Shown: positions 26,480 to 35,400, numbered from the stretch's first letter. The stretch is DNA of 64,000 bases from Melioribacter sp051488685 (GCF_051488685.1 NZ_JBPSEH010000003.1:186001-250000), one strand, 5' to 3'. Numbers and translations: made by a program. Notes: generated by a model from the sequence alone, not told the origin.

Positions 26480-27471
26480 CCGCCAATTCTCATCATATTA
26501 TTTTGTTGTAATTGTGACAACTCATCTGCGTCGGGATGCTTCTGCCATTTTGATTGCATAGAGTTTTGAATGAACTTGACAATTGTTTCGTCCGCAACAG
26601 AATGATCAGCCAACAAAGATTTTAGTCCGATTTTAGATGGCTCCGAGAAAAGACAGTTTTTAATTTGTCCGCTTGCTGTAATACGCAAGCGATTGCAAGC
26701 ATCACAAAAGTGATTCGAGATCGAGCTTATAAATCCAACCTTGAGCTTTGTATTTTCAACTACGAAATCTCTTGATACTTTTTCATTACTTACAATTTCT
26801 GTTAGACTGAATTTCTTTTCAATCTCTTCTTTCATTTCTTTCCAGCTCAAAAATTTAGAGATATCCCAATGATTTCCGTAGAACGGCATATATTCTATAA
26901 ACCTTACAGTTATAGGATATGGTTTGAAAAATTCGATAAAATCATTCAGTTCGTCATCGTTAATATTCTTAATAACAACCATATTTACCTTAACTGACTT
27001 GAATCCGATTTCTACTGCTCTTTGAATAGAGTATAAAGTTTCGTCAAAAAAATCTTTGCCGGTAATGGCAATGAATTTGGTTTTGTTTAGTGTATCAAGA
27101 CTTATGTTTAGAAGTTGAACTCCATATTGATGCAGTAAATCAATTTTGTTGAGTAACTGCGTGCCGTTTGTTGTAATCCCAATTTCAAAATTGTATTTGT
27201 TTTGTAAGGAAGAAATCATTTCGAAAAGTCTAAGGACATTTTTCCGAATAAGAGGTTCGCCGCCTGTAAATCGAATTTTATTTACTTCTAAATCTCTTAG
27301 AAGAATTTGTATCAATCGAAATAATTCTTCATAAGAAAGAATGGATTTATTTGACTCGTACTTGGCGAGCATATTCGAAGGATTACAATAAATACAATTC
27401 AGATTGCATTTATCGATCAAAGAAATGCGGACATAATCGTGAATACGGTTAAAATTATCTATTAGCTTCAT
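26476..27471 (-). CDS. moaA: GTP 3',8-cyclase
   Basis: This radical SAM enzyme starts molybdopterin synthesis. The N-terminal cluster motif is CNLNCIYCNP at residues 18-27, FTGGEPLIRK follows near 68, and the second cluster site appears as HFCDACNRLRITASGQIKNCLF near 255. The last two residues are Gly-Gly, the C-terminal tail known to be needed for MoaA activity. 331 residues. ATGA overlaps join it to chrA upstream and moaC downstream. Confidence 0.96.
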   Translation of the reverse strand: MKLIDNFNRIHDYVRISLIDKCNLNCIYCNPSNMLAKYESNKSILSYEELFRLIQILLRDLEVNKIRFTGGEPLIRKNVLRLFEMISSLQNKYNFEIGITTNGTQLLNKIDLLHQYGVQLLNISLDTLNKTKFIAITGKDFFDETLYSIQRAVEIGFKSVKVNMVVIKNINDDELNDFIEFFKPYPITVRFIEYMPFYGNHWDISKFLSWKEMKEEIEKKFSLTEIVSNEKVSRDFVVENTKLKVGFISSISNHFCDACNRLRITASGQIKNCLFSEPSKIGLKSLLADHSVADETIVKFIQNSMQSKWQKHPDADELSQLQQNNMMRIGG

Positions 27472-27992
27472 AGAATTAAAATTCCGATTACTGCACCGAT
27501 AATTACAACATAAGCTGGATGAAGGTTGAAGAAGATAATCAATGCTGCACCGATAGCAAGTAGAATGAATTCCTGCCAGTGATTACCATTTTTAACAGCA
27601 TACTGATACATAATTGCTGCAATCATTCCAATGATTATATATTTTATTCCGCCGAAGGCTTTTGTTACCAGTAAGTTATTTTGATAGTAAGAATAAATTT
27701 GGGTGGCGAACAGAATAATTATTGCCGGCGTAAAAATATTCCCGATGTTTGCTACGATAGCACCGAGTACACCGGCTGTTTTATAACCAGTGTAAGTTGC
27801 AAACTTAATCGAAATGGCTCCGGGGAATATTTCGACCATTCCGAGAATTTTAAGGAATTCATCGTGGCTGAGCCACCGATGATTCTTAACAACTTCAGTT
27901 TCAATCAACGGAATTAATGAATAAGCGCCGCCGAATGAAAATGAACCAACCTTTAAAAATGATATAAACAGATTGATCAGATTTTCAATCAT
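27468..27992 (-). CDS. chrA: single-domain ChrA (CHR) transporter
   Basis: The 174-residue membrane protein contains one CHR domain: KVGSFSFGGAYSLIPLIETEV near residue 14, VEIFPGAISIKFATYTGYK near 50 and several further helices. Full-length ChrA proteins have two such halves, and short forms usually occur as adjacent pairs; here only one copy is present. CHR proteins export chromate; whether this one handles chromate, molybdate or another oxyanion is unknown. ATGA overlaps on both sides place it firmly inside the Moco operon. Confidence 0.85.
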   Translation of the reverse strand: MIENLINLFISFLKVGSFSFGGAYSLIPLIETEVVKNHRWLSHDEFLKILGMVEIFPGAISIKFATYTGYKTAGVLGAIVANIGNIFTPAIIILFATQIYSYYQNNLLVTKAFGGIKYIIIGMIAAIMYQYAVKNGNHWQEFILLAIGAALIIFFNLHPAYVVIIGAVIGILIL

Positions 27993-28309
27993 TTCTTTTT
28001 ATCCTCAATAATGTCATCAATCCAGCTTAATGCAGCCATCATTGATGGAAGTCCTAATGTTGGCAGAGAAAGCAATGCAACCTGTCGCATTTCATCAGCA
28101 GTGCAACCAGCTTTTAATGCTTTTCGTGCGTGTGAATGAACAGCACCTTCTAAACGTGCGCCTGTTGAAATTGCAAGTTTAATCAGTGCGCGTGTTTTTT
28201 CATCTAATGGACCTGCATTGTGTACTGCGTTGCCAAGTTCCTCATATGCTTTTGCTATTTCGGGATAATCCTCAGTAAATTTTTGAAACCGTTTTGGTAC
28301 TTGTGACAT
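27989..28309 (-). CDS. carboxymuconolactone decarboxylase / AhpD-like protein
   Basis: This 106-residue protein has the CMD fold signature KTRALIKLAISTGARLEGAVHSHARKALKAGCTADEMRQVALLSLPTLG (residues ~39-88, read in parts). The AhpD CxxC pair is replaced by His-Ser-His-Ala, so peroxidase-reductase activity of the AhpD type is unlikely. It is the first gene of the Moco operon, after the terminator/riboswitch region, with a GGAG site before ATG 28309. Its role there is unknown. Confidence 0.8.
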   Translation of the reverse strand: MSQVPKRFQKFTEDYPEIAKAYEELGNAVHNAGPLDEKTRALIKLAISTGARLEGAVHSHARKALKAGCTADEMRQVALLSLPTLGLPSMMAALSWIDDIIEDKKK

Positions 28310-28369
28310 TGTTTAACTCCTTTTTCTTTTAATAGAACATCTTTGAATTTGATAATCATTGATTAAAAT

Positions 28370-28396
28370 AAAAAACCCGCTTTGCATTGCGGGTTA
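28370..28396 (-). terminator. intrinsic terminator between riboswitch and Moco operon
   Basis: On the minus strand AACCCGC, loop AATGCAAA, GCGGGTT is followed by a T-run. It lies about 40 bases after the structured RNA and about 60 before the first Moco-operon gene, the classic layout of a transcription-terminating riboswitch. Confidence 0.85.
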
Positions 28397-28433
28397 AATA
28401 AATTGAATAAGATTGATCATTCAATTATAAAAC

Positions 28434-28592
28434 TCTCCTTTGCAAAGCGAAGTTTGTCTAAAAAGATTAATTTTTAGACAACCTCTGGCAGGCTAATCCG
28501 TTTCCAGATTAACCCTATCTGTCTGATATCGACAGGGCGGTTGAAGAATCATAAAGATTTTTCAAATCTTCTTAGATTCGACAACTCGGAGA
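28434..28592 (-). promoter_or_regulatory. Moco-type riboswitch (structured leader RNA)
   Basis: Read on the minus strand, the closing stem pairs TCTCCGAGTTGTC (28592-28580) with GACAAACT (28458-28451) and GGAGA (28438-28434). Inside are hairpins GAATC...GATTC, CCCTGTC...GACAGATAGGG, TAATC-TGGAAACG-GATTA, the conserved-looking segment GCCTGCCAGAGG, and a long A/T hairpin TGTCTAAAAA...TTTTTAGACA. Position (before a terminator and a moa/moe operon, after a molybdoenzyme gene) and the CTGGAA/CTGCCAGAGG elements match my memory of the Moco RNA motif. A covariance search was not possible. A second A/T hairpin near 28402-28424 could serve as anti-terminator. Confidence 0.72.
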
Positions 28593-28615
28593 AAATATTT
28601 TTAAGAACAAAGTTG

Positions 28616-31600
28616 CTATACTTTTACTAACTTAACTTTAGTATCATAGAACGAAACGCTTCCGCCAACAGGATCTACCATACAGGTATTATTTCGCAAA
28701 GATGAATCTGTCCACATAACTGCATTTGCGTGCAGACCTTTTGCCCTTCTTGGATCACCTTTTATAGTTTCACCATCGATTACAAAATCGTCAGAACCGG
28801 TAGCCCAATGACCAAATCCAAGAACAAAGGAAACTACACCGGGTCGCATCGTTTCTGTTGGAATAACTTTGCCAATTATGTCTCTTGTTTTTCCATTCCT
28901 AAAATTCCAAACTCCTTCCGGGTTTGTAGCACTTACAACTCTTACCAGGTCATCTTTTTTCAAGCCTAAATTGCGGGCATCCTTTGGATTTATCATAATT
29001 CCGTTTTCCGGCATAATTGGTTGCAACCAGTAAGCGGCAATTGTTCTTGATTTTGTTTGAGTAATTGTGCGATGTGTAATTAAACTTAAATCATACCCTT
29101 TAGAGATTTTATCAACTTTTTCCTGAGCATAATTCATAATTGGCAGATACTTGGCATAGCCATAATAATGCTCACCGGTTGAAGAGTATTTCTGAGAAGC
29201 AGTCTTTTCCTGATAGATATTTAATAATGCACCGTAGCGGTGAGCTAGTTTATCTCCATCAAATGACTCACTGTGTTCTTCGTATCTACCGCCTCGATTT
29301 AGAATATAAACTACTTTTCTCCACTTATCTTCACCAACTACTTTTTTCCATCTTTGTTCGTCAAAGACCGATTTATCGAGATGTCTTCTGGCTTTTGAGA
29401 AAACTTCGAGTTCTCTATCGTCTGCATCGGGAACTTCAGATTCGGTAAAGGCTAAATTAGCTATTGCACGCAGATAAAAATCATCTGGTCTGGTAATGTT
29501 TAATCCTTTACCAAGTGCATCTTTACCAAAAGCTTTTAATCCTAGTTTTTCACTCAGAGCCATAAACATTGCTTCCAGACTGCAGGGAATTTCCTCACCG
29601 TAAACTTTAACTTTTTCTGTTATTGGTAAAATTACCGGTTGACGAACATTTTCAACTTTAGCCGGGATATTGGGGTGTGAACCCTGGAATTCCCATCTTT
29701 CCAGGTAAGACAGATCCGGAAAGATATAATCAGCATACATTGAAGTTGAACCAATTATAATATCACTACAGAAGAAAAGAGGAAGTTTATTTACATCTGC
29801 AAGAACATCAATGTTTGTATGGCCTGCCGGTAAAGCATAAGTTGGTGCACCCATATAAAAGAAGAGGGCTTTAACCTGATACGGATAAGCATCACCAATA
29901 CTTGGAATTATTTCTTCATAAATGTCTGAAGAAAGCGGATACCAGTTTCGTTTTGCCGGATAACCCTCAAACAATGTTGTTTTTTCGTAATCAATATTGT
30001 GACGAATTGAGCTTATTCCGAATGGAGAAATTTTTCCTTCTACTTTTGTTAAATCAAATACTCCGCCTTTGGAACCATCATATTTGTAAGTGGAAGCTTT
30101 ACACATCCCGCCAGCCCAATCGTAGTTACCAAGCAGCATATTTAACGACATCCAGCTGAGCACATTGTAAAATCCATTTGTATGTTGAGCTGGTCCGCGA
30201 TGAATATCAACGGCAGCTTGCTTACCATAACTCGTTAATTCTCTCGCAACTTCAATTACATCTTGCTCATCAACTCCGGCAATTTCACACCACTTACTAA
30301 TTGAATTTTCTTCAGCAGATTCCTTTAAAATTTGTAATCCGGATTTTACTCTAACTTTCTTTCCTTCTTTATTCACTAATTCGGTATCAACAAACAGATC
30401 TCCATAGACAGGATTTTTTTCGTCATTTGGATCAACCCAGGTTGGTTTGCCGTTTACCATAACAACAATAAATTTTTCTTCGTATTCAATTTCTTTTGAT
30501 TTGTCTTTCGGGTCCTGAATTTTTCTTTTTTCAGCAGATCTCAAACCAAAATCTGCGGCGCGAATAAATTTTCCTGGTTTGCCATCTTTTATTTCAACTA
30601 ACCAGGTAGAATTTGTCCAGCTGGTTTCGTTGGTTTCTTTCGCAGCAGCTTTATTAGCATTACGCAAAAACTTCTCATCGTAACGATTATTATTTATTAT
30701 CCACTGAATCATTGCAAGAGCTAATGCTGCATCTGTGCCCGGTTTAATTGGAAGCCATTTGTGTGCCTTGCTTGCGAGTTTTGAAAATCGTGGATCTACA
30801 ACCGCAATTTTTGTATAACCTTTTGCAAGGTTTTCTGTTAAGCGAACTGTTCTATTCGTAGGACCATAGTTAGCTTCAAACAAATTTGCGCCAACAAATA
30901 AAACATATTTTGCGTGTTCGAGGTCTGCCTGCCAGTAAAACTTTTGACCGCCGCCAAATTTGCCTTCCTGGTATTGTTCACTTATTGCTTTGCAGGTAAA
31001 ATAAAGCGACCCCTGACAAACTGTTGTGTGTCCGTGAAGATTGGTTGTACCGAATGCAGATTGAAATCTTGTAAAGAATTCTTTCCTTCCGTTTTTCAAT
31101 CGGCCAAATGCCATTACGAATTGATTGTTCCTTGGACCCAGATCAGGATGATCCGGATCGATAAGTTTATCTAAATTTGCTTTGTGCTTTTCTTTAAATG
31201 CAGCAACTAATTCTTTTTTCTTCTCTCTGTCTTTTTCAGCCCAGATTGCTTTTATATCGTTAGCCATTTCTTTAGCAACACTATTATCACGCAAAGCCAT
31301 AATATCTTTTAAGCCTTCTACAACACGGTTTTCTTCGCCGGGTACATTGGCAAATAATTTACCGCCATTTACTATTTCATCAATTGCTTGTTCGAACGGA
31401 ATGGTAATCCATTTATTCTCACCGCGTTTGCCAGCACGCTTCAACACTTTTCTAATACGATAGGGATCGTAAGCTATCTGCACACCAGCCTGTCCTTTTG
31501 GACAGAGAGCACCATCAATTCTTGCAGCTTCATCAACACTCGTTTTCATAGAAAGATGAGGCACCATTGTCCAGGGATTGTATGGATTGCCATCAATCTT

Positions 31601-31852
31601 TGCTAATACACCATCCTGAATTTTAGCTTTTATTCCACATCCGGTGTTGCAATTGAGGCAAACCGAATAAATGATATTCTCCGGTTTATTTAATTTGTAT
31701 TCAGCATCAGGTCTTTTACTCTTGATTATCAATTGCTGAGTTTGTGCTGAAGCTTTTTCTCCTCCCAAAATTGCAGCCAGAGCTCCTCCGCCAAGTAATG
31801 CTCCTTTTGCTAAGAAACTTCTTCTTGATTTATCAATTAATTCCTGTTTCAT
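28616..31852 (-). CDS. ttrA-like: molybdopterin oxidoreductase catalytic subunit (tetrathionate/polysulfide reductase type)
   Basis: A Tat signal (SRRSFLAKGALLGGGALAA, residues 9-27) is followed by an N-terminal [4Fe-4S] site, SVCLNCNTGCGIKAKI...CPKGQAG. The likely Mo ligand is Cys in LHGHTTVCQGSLYF near residue 275. LFVGANLFEANYGPTNRTVR, VVDPRFSKLASKAHKWLPI and a C-terminal molydop_binding region complete the 1078-residue DMSO-reductase-family enzyme. Length and Cys ligand favour the TtrA/PsrA/SrdA group, which reduces tetrathionate, polysulfide or selenate in the periplasm; the substrate cannot be read. ATG overlaps the nrfD-like stop in ATGA. Confidence 0.85.
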   Translation of the reverse strand: MKQELIDKSRRSFLAKGALLGGGALAAILGGEKASAQTQQLIIKSKRPDAEYKLNKPENIIYSVCLNCNTGCGIKAKIQDGVLAKIDGNPYNPWTMVPHLSMKTSVDEAARIDGALCPKGQAGVQIAYDPYRIRKVLKRAGKRGENKWITIPFEQAIDEIVNGGKLFANVPGEENRVVEGLKDIMALRDNSVAKEMANDIKAIWAEKDREKKKELVAAFKEKHKANLDKLIDPDHPDLGPRNNQFVMAFGRLKNGRKEFFTRFQSAFGTTNLHGHTTVCQGSLYFTCKAISEQYQEGKFGGGQKFYWQADLEHAKYVLFVGANLFEANYGPTNRTVRLTENLAKGYTKIAVVDPRFSKLASKAHKWLPIKPGTDAALALAMIQWIINNNRYDEKFLRNANKAAAKETNETSWTNSTWLVEIKDGKPGKFIRAADFGLRSAEKRKIQDPKDKSKEIEYEEKFIVVMVNGKPTWVDPNDEKNPVYGDLFVDTELVNKEGKKVRVKSGLQILKESAEENSISKWCEIAGVDEQDVIEVARELTSYGKQAAVDIHRGPAQHTNGFYNVLSWMSLNMLLGNYDWAGGMCKASTYKYDGSKGGVFDLTKVEGKISPFGISSIRHNIDYEKTTLFEGYPAKRNWYPLSSDIYEEIIPSIGDAYPYQVKALFFYMGAPTYALPAGHTNIDVLADVNKLPLFFCSDIIIGSTSMYADYIFPDLSYLERWEFQGSHPNIPAKVENVRQPVILPITEKVKVYGEEIPCSLEAMFMALSEKLGLKAFGKDALGKGLNITRPDDFYLRAIANLAFTESEVPDADDRELEVFSKARRHLDKSVFDEQRWKKVVGEDKWRKVVYILNRGGRYEEHSESFDGDKLAHRYGALLNIYQEKTASQKYSSTGEHYYGYAKYLPIMNYAQEKVDKISKGYDLSLITHRTITQTKSRTIAAYWLQPIMPENGIMINPKDARNLGLKKDDLVRVVSATNPEGVWNFRNGKTRDIIGKVIPTETMRPGVVSFVLGFGHWATGSDDFVIDGETIKGDPRRAKGLHANAVMWTDSSLRNNTCMVDPVGGSVSFYDTKVKLVKV

Positions 31853-33018
31853 AATTCTGTTCCTAATTTCTTTTTGGTGTATTGAGAAAGAAGTTTTATT
31901 CCGAAATAAACTAAAGCTACTCCAAACGCACCTATGAAAAGTGCGATTAAATATTCATTCAATGTTGCCGAATAATCAAATCTTAATCGTTCGTGATAGA
32001 AAGCTTCTTTTAATCCTTTAAGTTCTGCTACTGCCTGACCCGGAATTAGAATATTTAATCTTGCTGAGACAAATGTAACTGCCACAATAAAAGCTCCTGT
32101 TCCAACGATCTGATAAGTTTTTCCTCTCAATAGAAGATAAAGTGCAATTAGAGCGCCACCGAGATGAACTAACCAGAAAACCCACCAGAAAGGACCAAAC
32201 AATATCAGCTCAACTGCTTCTCTTATGTGCGAATTTGGTGACCAGAAAACCAAACTGTATTCTGCAAACTCTGCAATGAAATAAAAAATAATTCCACCAA
32301 TGATTGTGTAGCGCAGCATTTTGAACGGCTGATGTGTAAGATCAAATTCATTGTAGTGTAGAAATGTATAAACTAATAATAAAACTGCTCCGCCGGATGT
32401 TATTGCAGAAACCAGAAACAATATCGGAAGTAATGGAGAACTCCAGAATGGTTTTGCATCAACAACTCCAAAAAAGGCTCCACTTTGACTTGGGAATGCG
32501 ATTGAAAATAAGAATGCCAAAGCCATTAACGGAAGTATCCAATGGTTTCTATCGTGAAAATCTGTTTGCTTTTCTTTATTAAGTGTTAGATAAAAGATTA
32601 TTGCAGCTGTTACAATAAATAATGAATACATCCAGGCATTAAAAGCCATCATCGAACCAAAGTTTGGGGCATAAAGTATTCTTGCAAATCTGAAAGGTTG
32701 CCCAAGATCTAACCAGATTGAAAACAATCCTGTTATAATTGAAGCAACAGATACGACAATCACAACTCTGAAATTTTCTCTGAAGCCGGTAAGATTGAAT
32801 ATGTATCCGATTACCCCAAGTGCAAAAACACCACCGGCAATTCCAACAAAATGAAAATACAACGCTACCCATAAACCCCACGGGACATAGCTTCCATAAC
32901 CAGCCAGGCGTTCGCCTGTTAAAAATTTCATAACAAGTGCTATGAATCCAATTGTAAAGACTATTACCCAAATTCGGGATAAGTTTTTGTAAGTTCTTTC
33001 TAACATATTTGACCTCAT
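31849..33018 (-). CDS. NrfD/PsrC-family quinol-oxidising membrane subunit
   Basis: The protein has 389 residues with about nine or ten membrane helices. NrfD landmarks are GSYVPWGLWVALYFHFVGIAGGVFALG near residue 45 (read in parts), LGQPFRFARILYAPNFGSMMAFNAWMYSLF near 105 and SAITSGGAVLLLVYTFLHY near 205. It passes electrons from menaquinol to the FeS subunit. ATGA overlaps join it to both neighbours. A second possible start, ATG 33006, lies just after AGGTC; the difference is four residues. Confidence 0.9.
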   Translation of the reverse strand: MRSNMLERTYKNLSRIWVIVFTIGFIALVMKFLTGERLAGYGSYVPWGLWVALYFHFVGIAGGVFALGVIGYIFNLTGFRENFRVVIVVSVASIITGLFSIWLDLGQPFRFARILYAPNFGSMMAFNAWMYSLFIVTAAIIFYLTLNKEKQTDFHDRNHWILPLMALAFLFSIAFPSQSGAFFGVVDAKPFWSSPLLPILFLVSAITSGGAVLLLVYTFLHYNEFDLTHQPFKMLRYTIIGGIIFYFIAEFAEYSLVFWSPNSHIREAVELILFGPFWWVFWLVHLGGALIALYLLLRGKTYQIVGTGAFIVAVTFVSARLNILIPGQAVAELKGLKEAFYHERLRFDYSATLNEYLIALFIGAFGVALVYFGIKLLSQYTKKKLGTEL

Positions 33019-33923
33019 ATCAAATAAATGACAGATGGTTTAGTGCCTTTTTCCTCAAGCAGCTTTATCTGATTTGGTTGTCTCGCCATTTCAGAAACCA
33101 ATGAATCCGGATCATTTGCATCGCCAAAATAATTTGCACGGCCGATGCAGGTTGAAACGCACATCGGAAGTTCGCCTTCATTTAATCGATGCAAGCAGAA
33201 ATGACACTTGCGTGCATTGCCCATCGGTGAATTGTGGCCTTCGCGATCCCAGCTTTTGCCATATTCATTGCTTGGAAGTAATTCATAAGGTTGAAGTTCC
33301 GGAGTATCTTCAGTGTAGTACTCACCAAAGTCACTTGTGCGTGCACCATAAGGACAAGCTGAAATACAATATCGGCAGCCAATACATTTATCGTAATCAA
33401 TTTGAACAATACCATCCGGTCTTTTCCAGGTTGCATTAACCGGACAAACAGAAACGCACGAAGGGTTTTCGCATTGCATACAGGGGCGTGGGAAAAATCT
33501 TAATTGTGTATTCGGAAATTCACCAATCTCTTCCTGCACAACAGGGCGATAAACAACTCCCGGAGGCAGCTTGTTTTCTGCAATGCAAGCAACAGTGCAA
33601 GCATGGCAGCCGACACATTTTCTTGTATCAATTACCATCATCCATTTTCTTTCTTCAACCGGCTTAGCCAATGCTTTCTTCAACTCAGCTTGCATACGAA
33701 TCAGTATATCTGATTGTTCATTCACTTCAACAGTTTTGAATTCGGGAATATCTCGTATTGTTTCCTTGCCGGTTGGTGTTTCAGGGGGTGGACTTAAACG
33801 TGAGATAGTAACAGCAGCGACCGAAACTGCTACTCCGCCTCCAACCACTCCGGCAGTTCTCAGGAAATCCTTTCGTGAGATTTCTTTACTTAATAAACTT
33901 TCTTGTTTTGTTTCTTCTGGCAT
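33015..33923 (-). CDS. Tat-exported four-cluster ferredoxin subunit
   Basis: The N-terminal Tat motif SRKDFLRTAGVVGGG is followed by four ferredoxin-type Cys groups. These are CVGCHACTVAC near residue 105, the CMQCENPSC/CPVNA pair, CIGCRYCISACPYG near 190, and CHFCLHR...CVSTCIGRA. This is the TtrB/PsrB/NrfC layout, carrying electrons from the NrfD-type subunit to the molybdenum subunit at the outer face of the membrane. The 302 residues include a long spacer after the signal. It starts about 57 bases after the porin gene. Confidence 0.93.
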   Translation of the reverse strand: MPEETKQESLLSKEISRKDFLRTAGVVGGGVAVSVAAVTISRLSPPPETPTGKETIRDIPEFKTVEVNEQSDILIRMQAELKKALAKPVEERKWMMVIDTRKCVGCHACTVACIAENKLPPGVVYRPVVQEEIGEFPNTQLRFFPRPCMQCENPSCVSVCPVNATWKRPDGIVQIDYDKCIGCRYCISACPYGARTSDFGEYYTEDTPELQPYELLPSNEYGKSWDREGHNSPMGNARKCHFCLHRLNEGELPMCVSTCIGRANYFGDANDPDSLVSEMARQPNQIKLLEEKGTKPSVIYLI

Positions 33924-33980
33924 TTTTTTACTCCATTATTAAATTCTTGCCATTATGAGAATAAGAGTCCTATCAAAAAA

Positions 33981-35078
33981 TTATAAAAATGAATAGAAGA
34001 ATGTTATTCTCGGTGTGATTGACGCATCAATGCTTCTTCCATTTGGCAGCGATTCATATGTTTCAATAATAACATTCGGACTGATAGTTACTTTTGCATC
34101 GGGCTTATAATTTAAACTAAAGATGAACCAGTTTCTTGAATCTCCCTTGACATCTGAATCACTATTTGGATCGTAGTAGTCATATCGTCCAACAGCAGCT
34201 AATTCTTTCGAAAAATTATATGACGCAAATACTGATAGTCCCATTCCTGTTTTATCTTTTATTTCAGTACCGCTAATCATTCCATTTTGTCTTTGAGTGA
34301 GAAAGCCTTCGACTCCTAAAGAGTAAACATCTGTTCCTTTGTAGCCAAGGAATAATGCATAAGTTAAATCATTATTTGATAGAGTTGCAGGAGGAATACT
34401 TGTGCTTGTCGGATCATTAATATCCGGACGGGCTTTCAAATCTGCATAAAGTGTAGTTGTAAATTGTTTTACCGGAGAATATTGTAAATGAGCATAAAAC
34501 CTTTTGTATTTGTCAGTTTCTGGTGAGTTACCGCTTCCATTACCAACCATCAACCAATATTTGAACATTCCTTCATTATCTAATTTACCTTTTAGTGTAA
34601 CTGCAAGATCGCGTGACGAAACAATTCCTCTTAAATCCATTATTGTCTTTTCAAGAAATCTGTTGCCCCAGATTCCTTCAGAAACTTCGAATGCCGGTGT
34701 TGGCTGTATACCAAAAATTAAGTCGCTTCCTTTAAAAATATTTTTCCATTGTAAATATGCATCCTTCACAAAAACGCCAATTTTGTTGTTGCTTGTATTT
34801 GCTGCCTGATCTGCCTCTAATCGGAACCGTGTAATAAATGACTCGGAGATATCATAATCATAAGTAAAATAAATTCTTCTTAACTGAATTCCATTCAAAT
34901 CCTTTTTGCCACCATTTGCAACATTCGACAAATATGTAATACCAGTATCCCTTGCAGCGTTATAAAAATAATCGCCAAACATATAACCGGAAAATCTTCC
35001 TTTGTTTGTTATTTCCTGTGCCTGTAAAGAGCCAAGTGAGATGAACAAAACGATAACTGTAAAAAGAATATTTTTCAT
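33981..35078 (-). CDS. outer-membrane porin-like beta-barrel
   Basis: A Sec signal peptide (MKNILFTVIVLFISLGSLQAQ) precedes about 345 residues of alternating beta-strands. These include FSGYMFGDYFYNAARD, GIQLRRIYFTYDYDISESF and a C-terminal ITPRITFFYSFL ending in an aromatic residue. It resembles phosphate-selective porin O/P-type proteins. Within this operon it would let the anionic substrate of the reductase reach the periplasm; that role is inferred from position. It starts about 20 bases after tatA. Confidence 0.8.
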   Translation of the reverse strand: MKNILFTVIVLFISLGSLQAQEITNKGRFSGYMFGDYFYNAARDTGITYLSNVANGGKKDLNGIQLRRIYFTYDYDISESFITRFRLEADQAANTSNNKIGVFVKDAYLQWKNIFKGSDLIFGIQPTPAFEVSEGIWGNRFLEKTIMDLRGIVSSRDLAVTLKGKLDNEGMFKYWLMVGNGSGNSPETDKYKRFYAHLQYSPVKQFTTTLYADLKARPDINDPTSTSIPPATLSNNDLTYALFLGYKGTDVYSLGVEGFLTQRQNGMISGTEIKDKTGMGLSVFASYNFSKELAAVGRYDYYDPNSDSDVKGDSRNWFIFSLNYKPDAKVTISPNVIIETYESLPNGRSIDASITPRITFFYSFL

Positions 35079-35099
35079 TTCTCTCTCCTTCAGATTAAA

Positions 35100-35258
35100 T
35101 TATTTTGTTAGTTCTTCGATAGATTTTATTTCTTTTTTAAAGTCGTGAATGCCCTTTCCAATACTTTTAGCTATTTCAGGAATTCGTTTTGCCCCAAATA
35201 AAAAGGTAATTACTGCCACTATTATCAATATTTCTGTAAATCCTAAGTTTCCGACCAT
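35100..35258 (-). CDS. tatA: TatA-type Sec-independent translocase subunit
   Basis: This 52-residue protein is MVGNLGFTEILIIVAVITFL... then FGAKRIPEIAKSIGKGIHDF: one membrane helix, the FGxxRxPE hinge and an amphipathic helix, the full TatA/E pattern. ATG 35258 follows AAGGAGTTATAA. It is the first gene of the reductase operon, just behind the sigma-54 promoter. Two of the operon's products carry twin-arginine-type signals, so a dedicated TatA makes sense. No TatC is seen in the window. Confidence 0.92.
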   Translation of the reverse strand: MVGNLGFTEILIIVAVITFLFGAKRIPEIAKSIGKGIHDFKKEIKSIEELTK

Positions 35259-35289
35259 TTATAACTCCTTTAAATAGTTTGTATAATTA

Positions 35290-35306
35290 TACAATCGCTG
35301 TGCCAA
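35290..35306 (-). promoter_or_regulatory. sigma-54 promoter of the tatA-porin-reductase operon
   Basis: On the minus strand TTGGCACAGCGATTGTA gives the -24 element TGGCAC, five bases, then TTGTA at -12, i.e. GG-N10-GT against consensus GG-N10-GC. The expected transcription start is about 20 bases before the tatA ATG. An NtrC-type activator gene lies 600 bases away (35865-37220). Confidence 0.75.
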
Positions 35307-35368
35307 CTGTTAAATAATAGATTTCTTATTGAAATAAAGCTCTTTCTGTATTAGTGGCCACTTGAGAG

Positions 35369-35400
35369 ACGAATTTCTGACGTTATCGGCGAAATTTCGT
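35369..35400. promoter_or_regulatory. candidate upstream activator site
   Basis: A perfect palindrome CGAAATTTCG (35390-35399) and a near copy ACGAATTTC (35369-35377) lie 65-95 bases upstream of the -24 element, the usual distance for an NtrC-family activator site. It is also between two divergent genes. Binding is inference from position and symmetry only. Confidence 0.4.

Noticed and set aside
29140..31606. plus-strand frames opposite the molybdopterin reductase gene
   Set aside because: All are out-of-frame shadows of one continuous 1078-residue protein.
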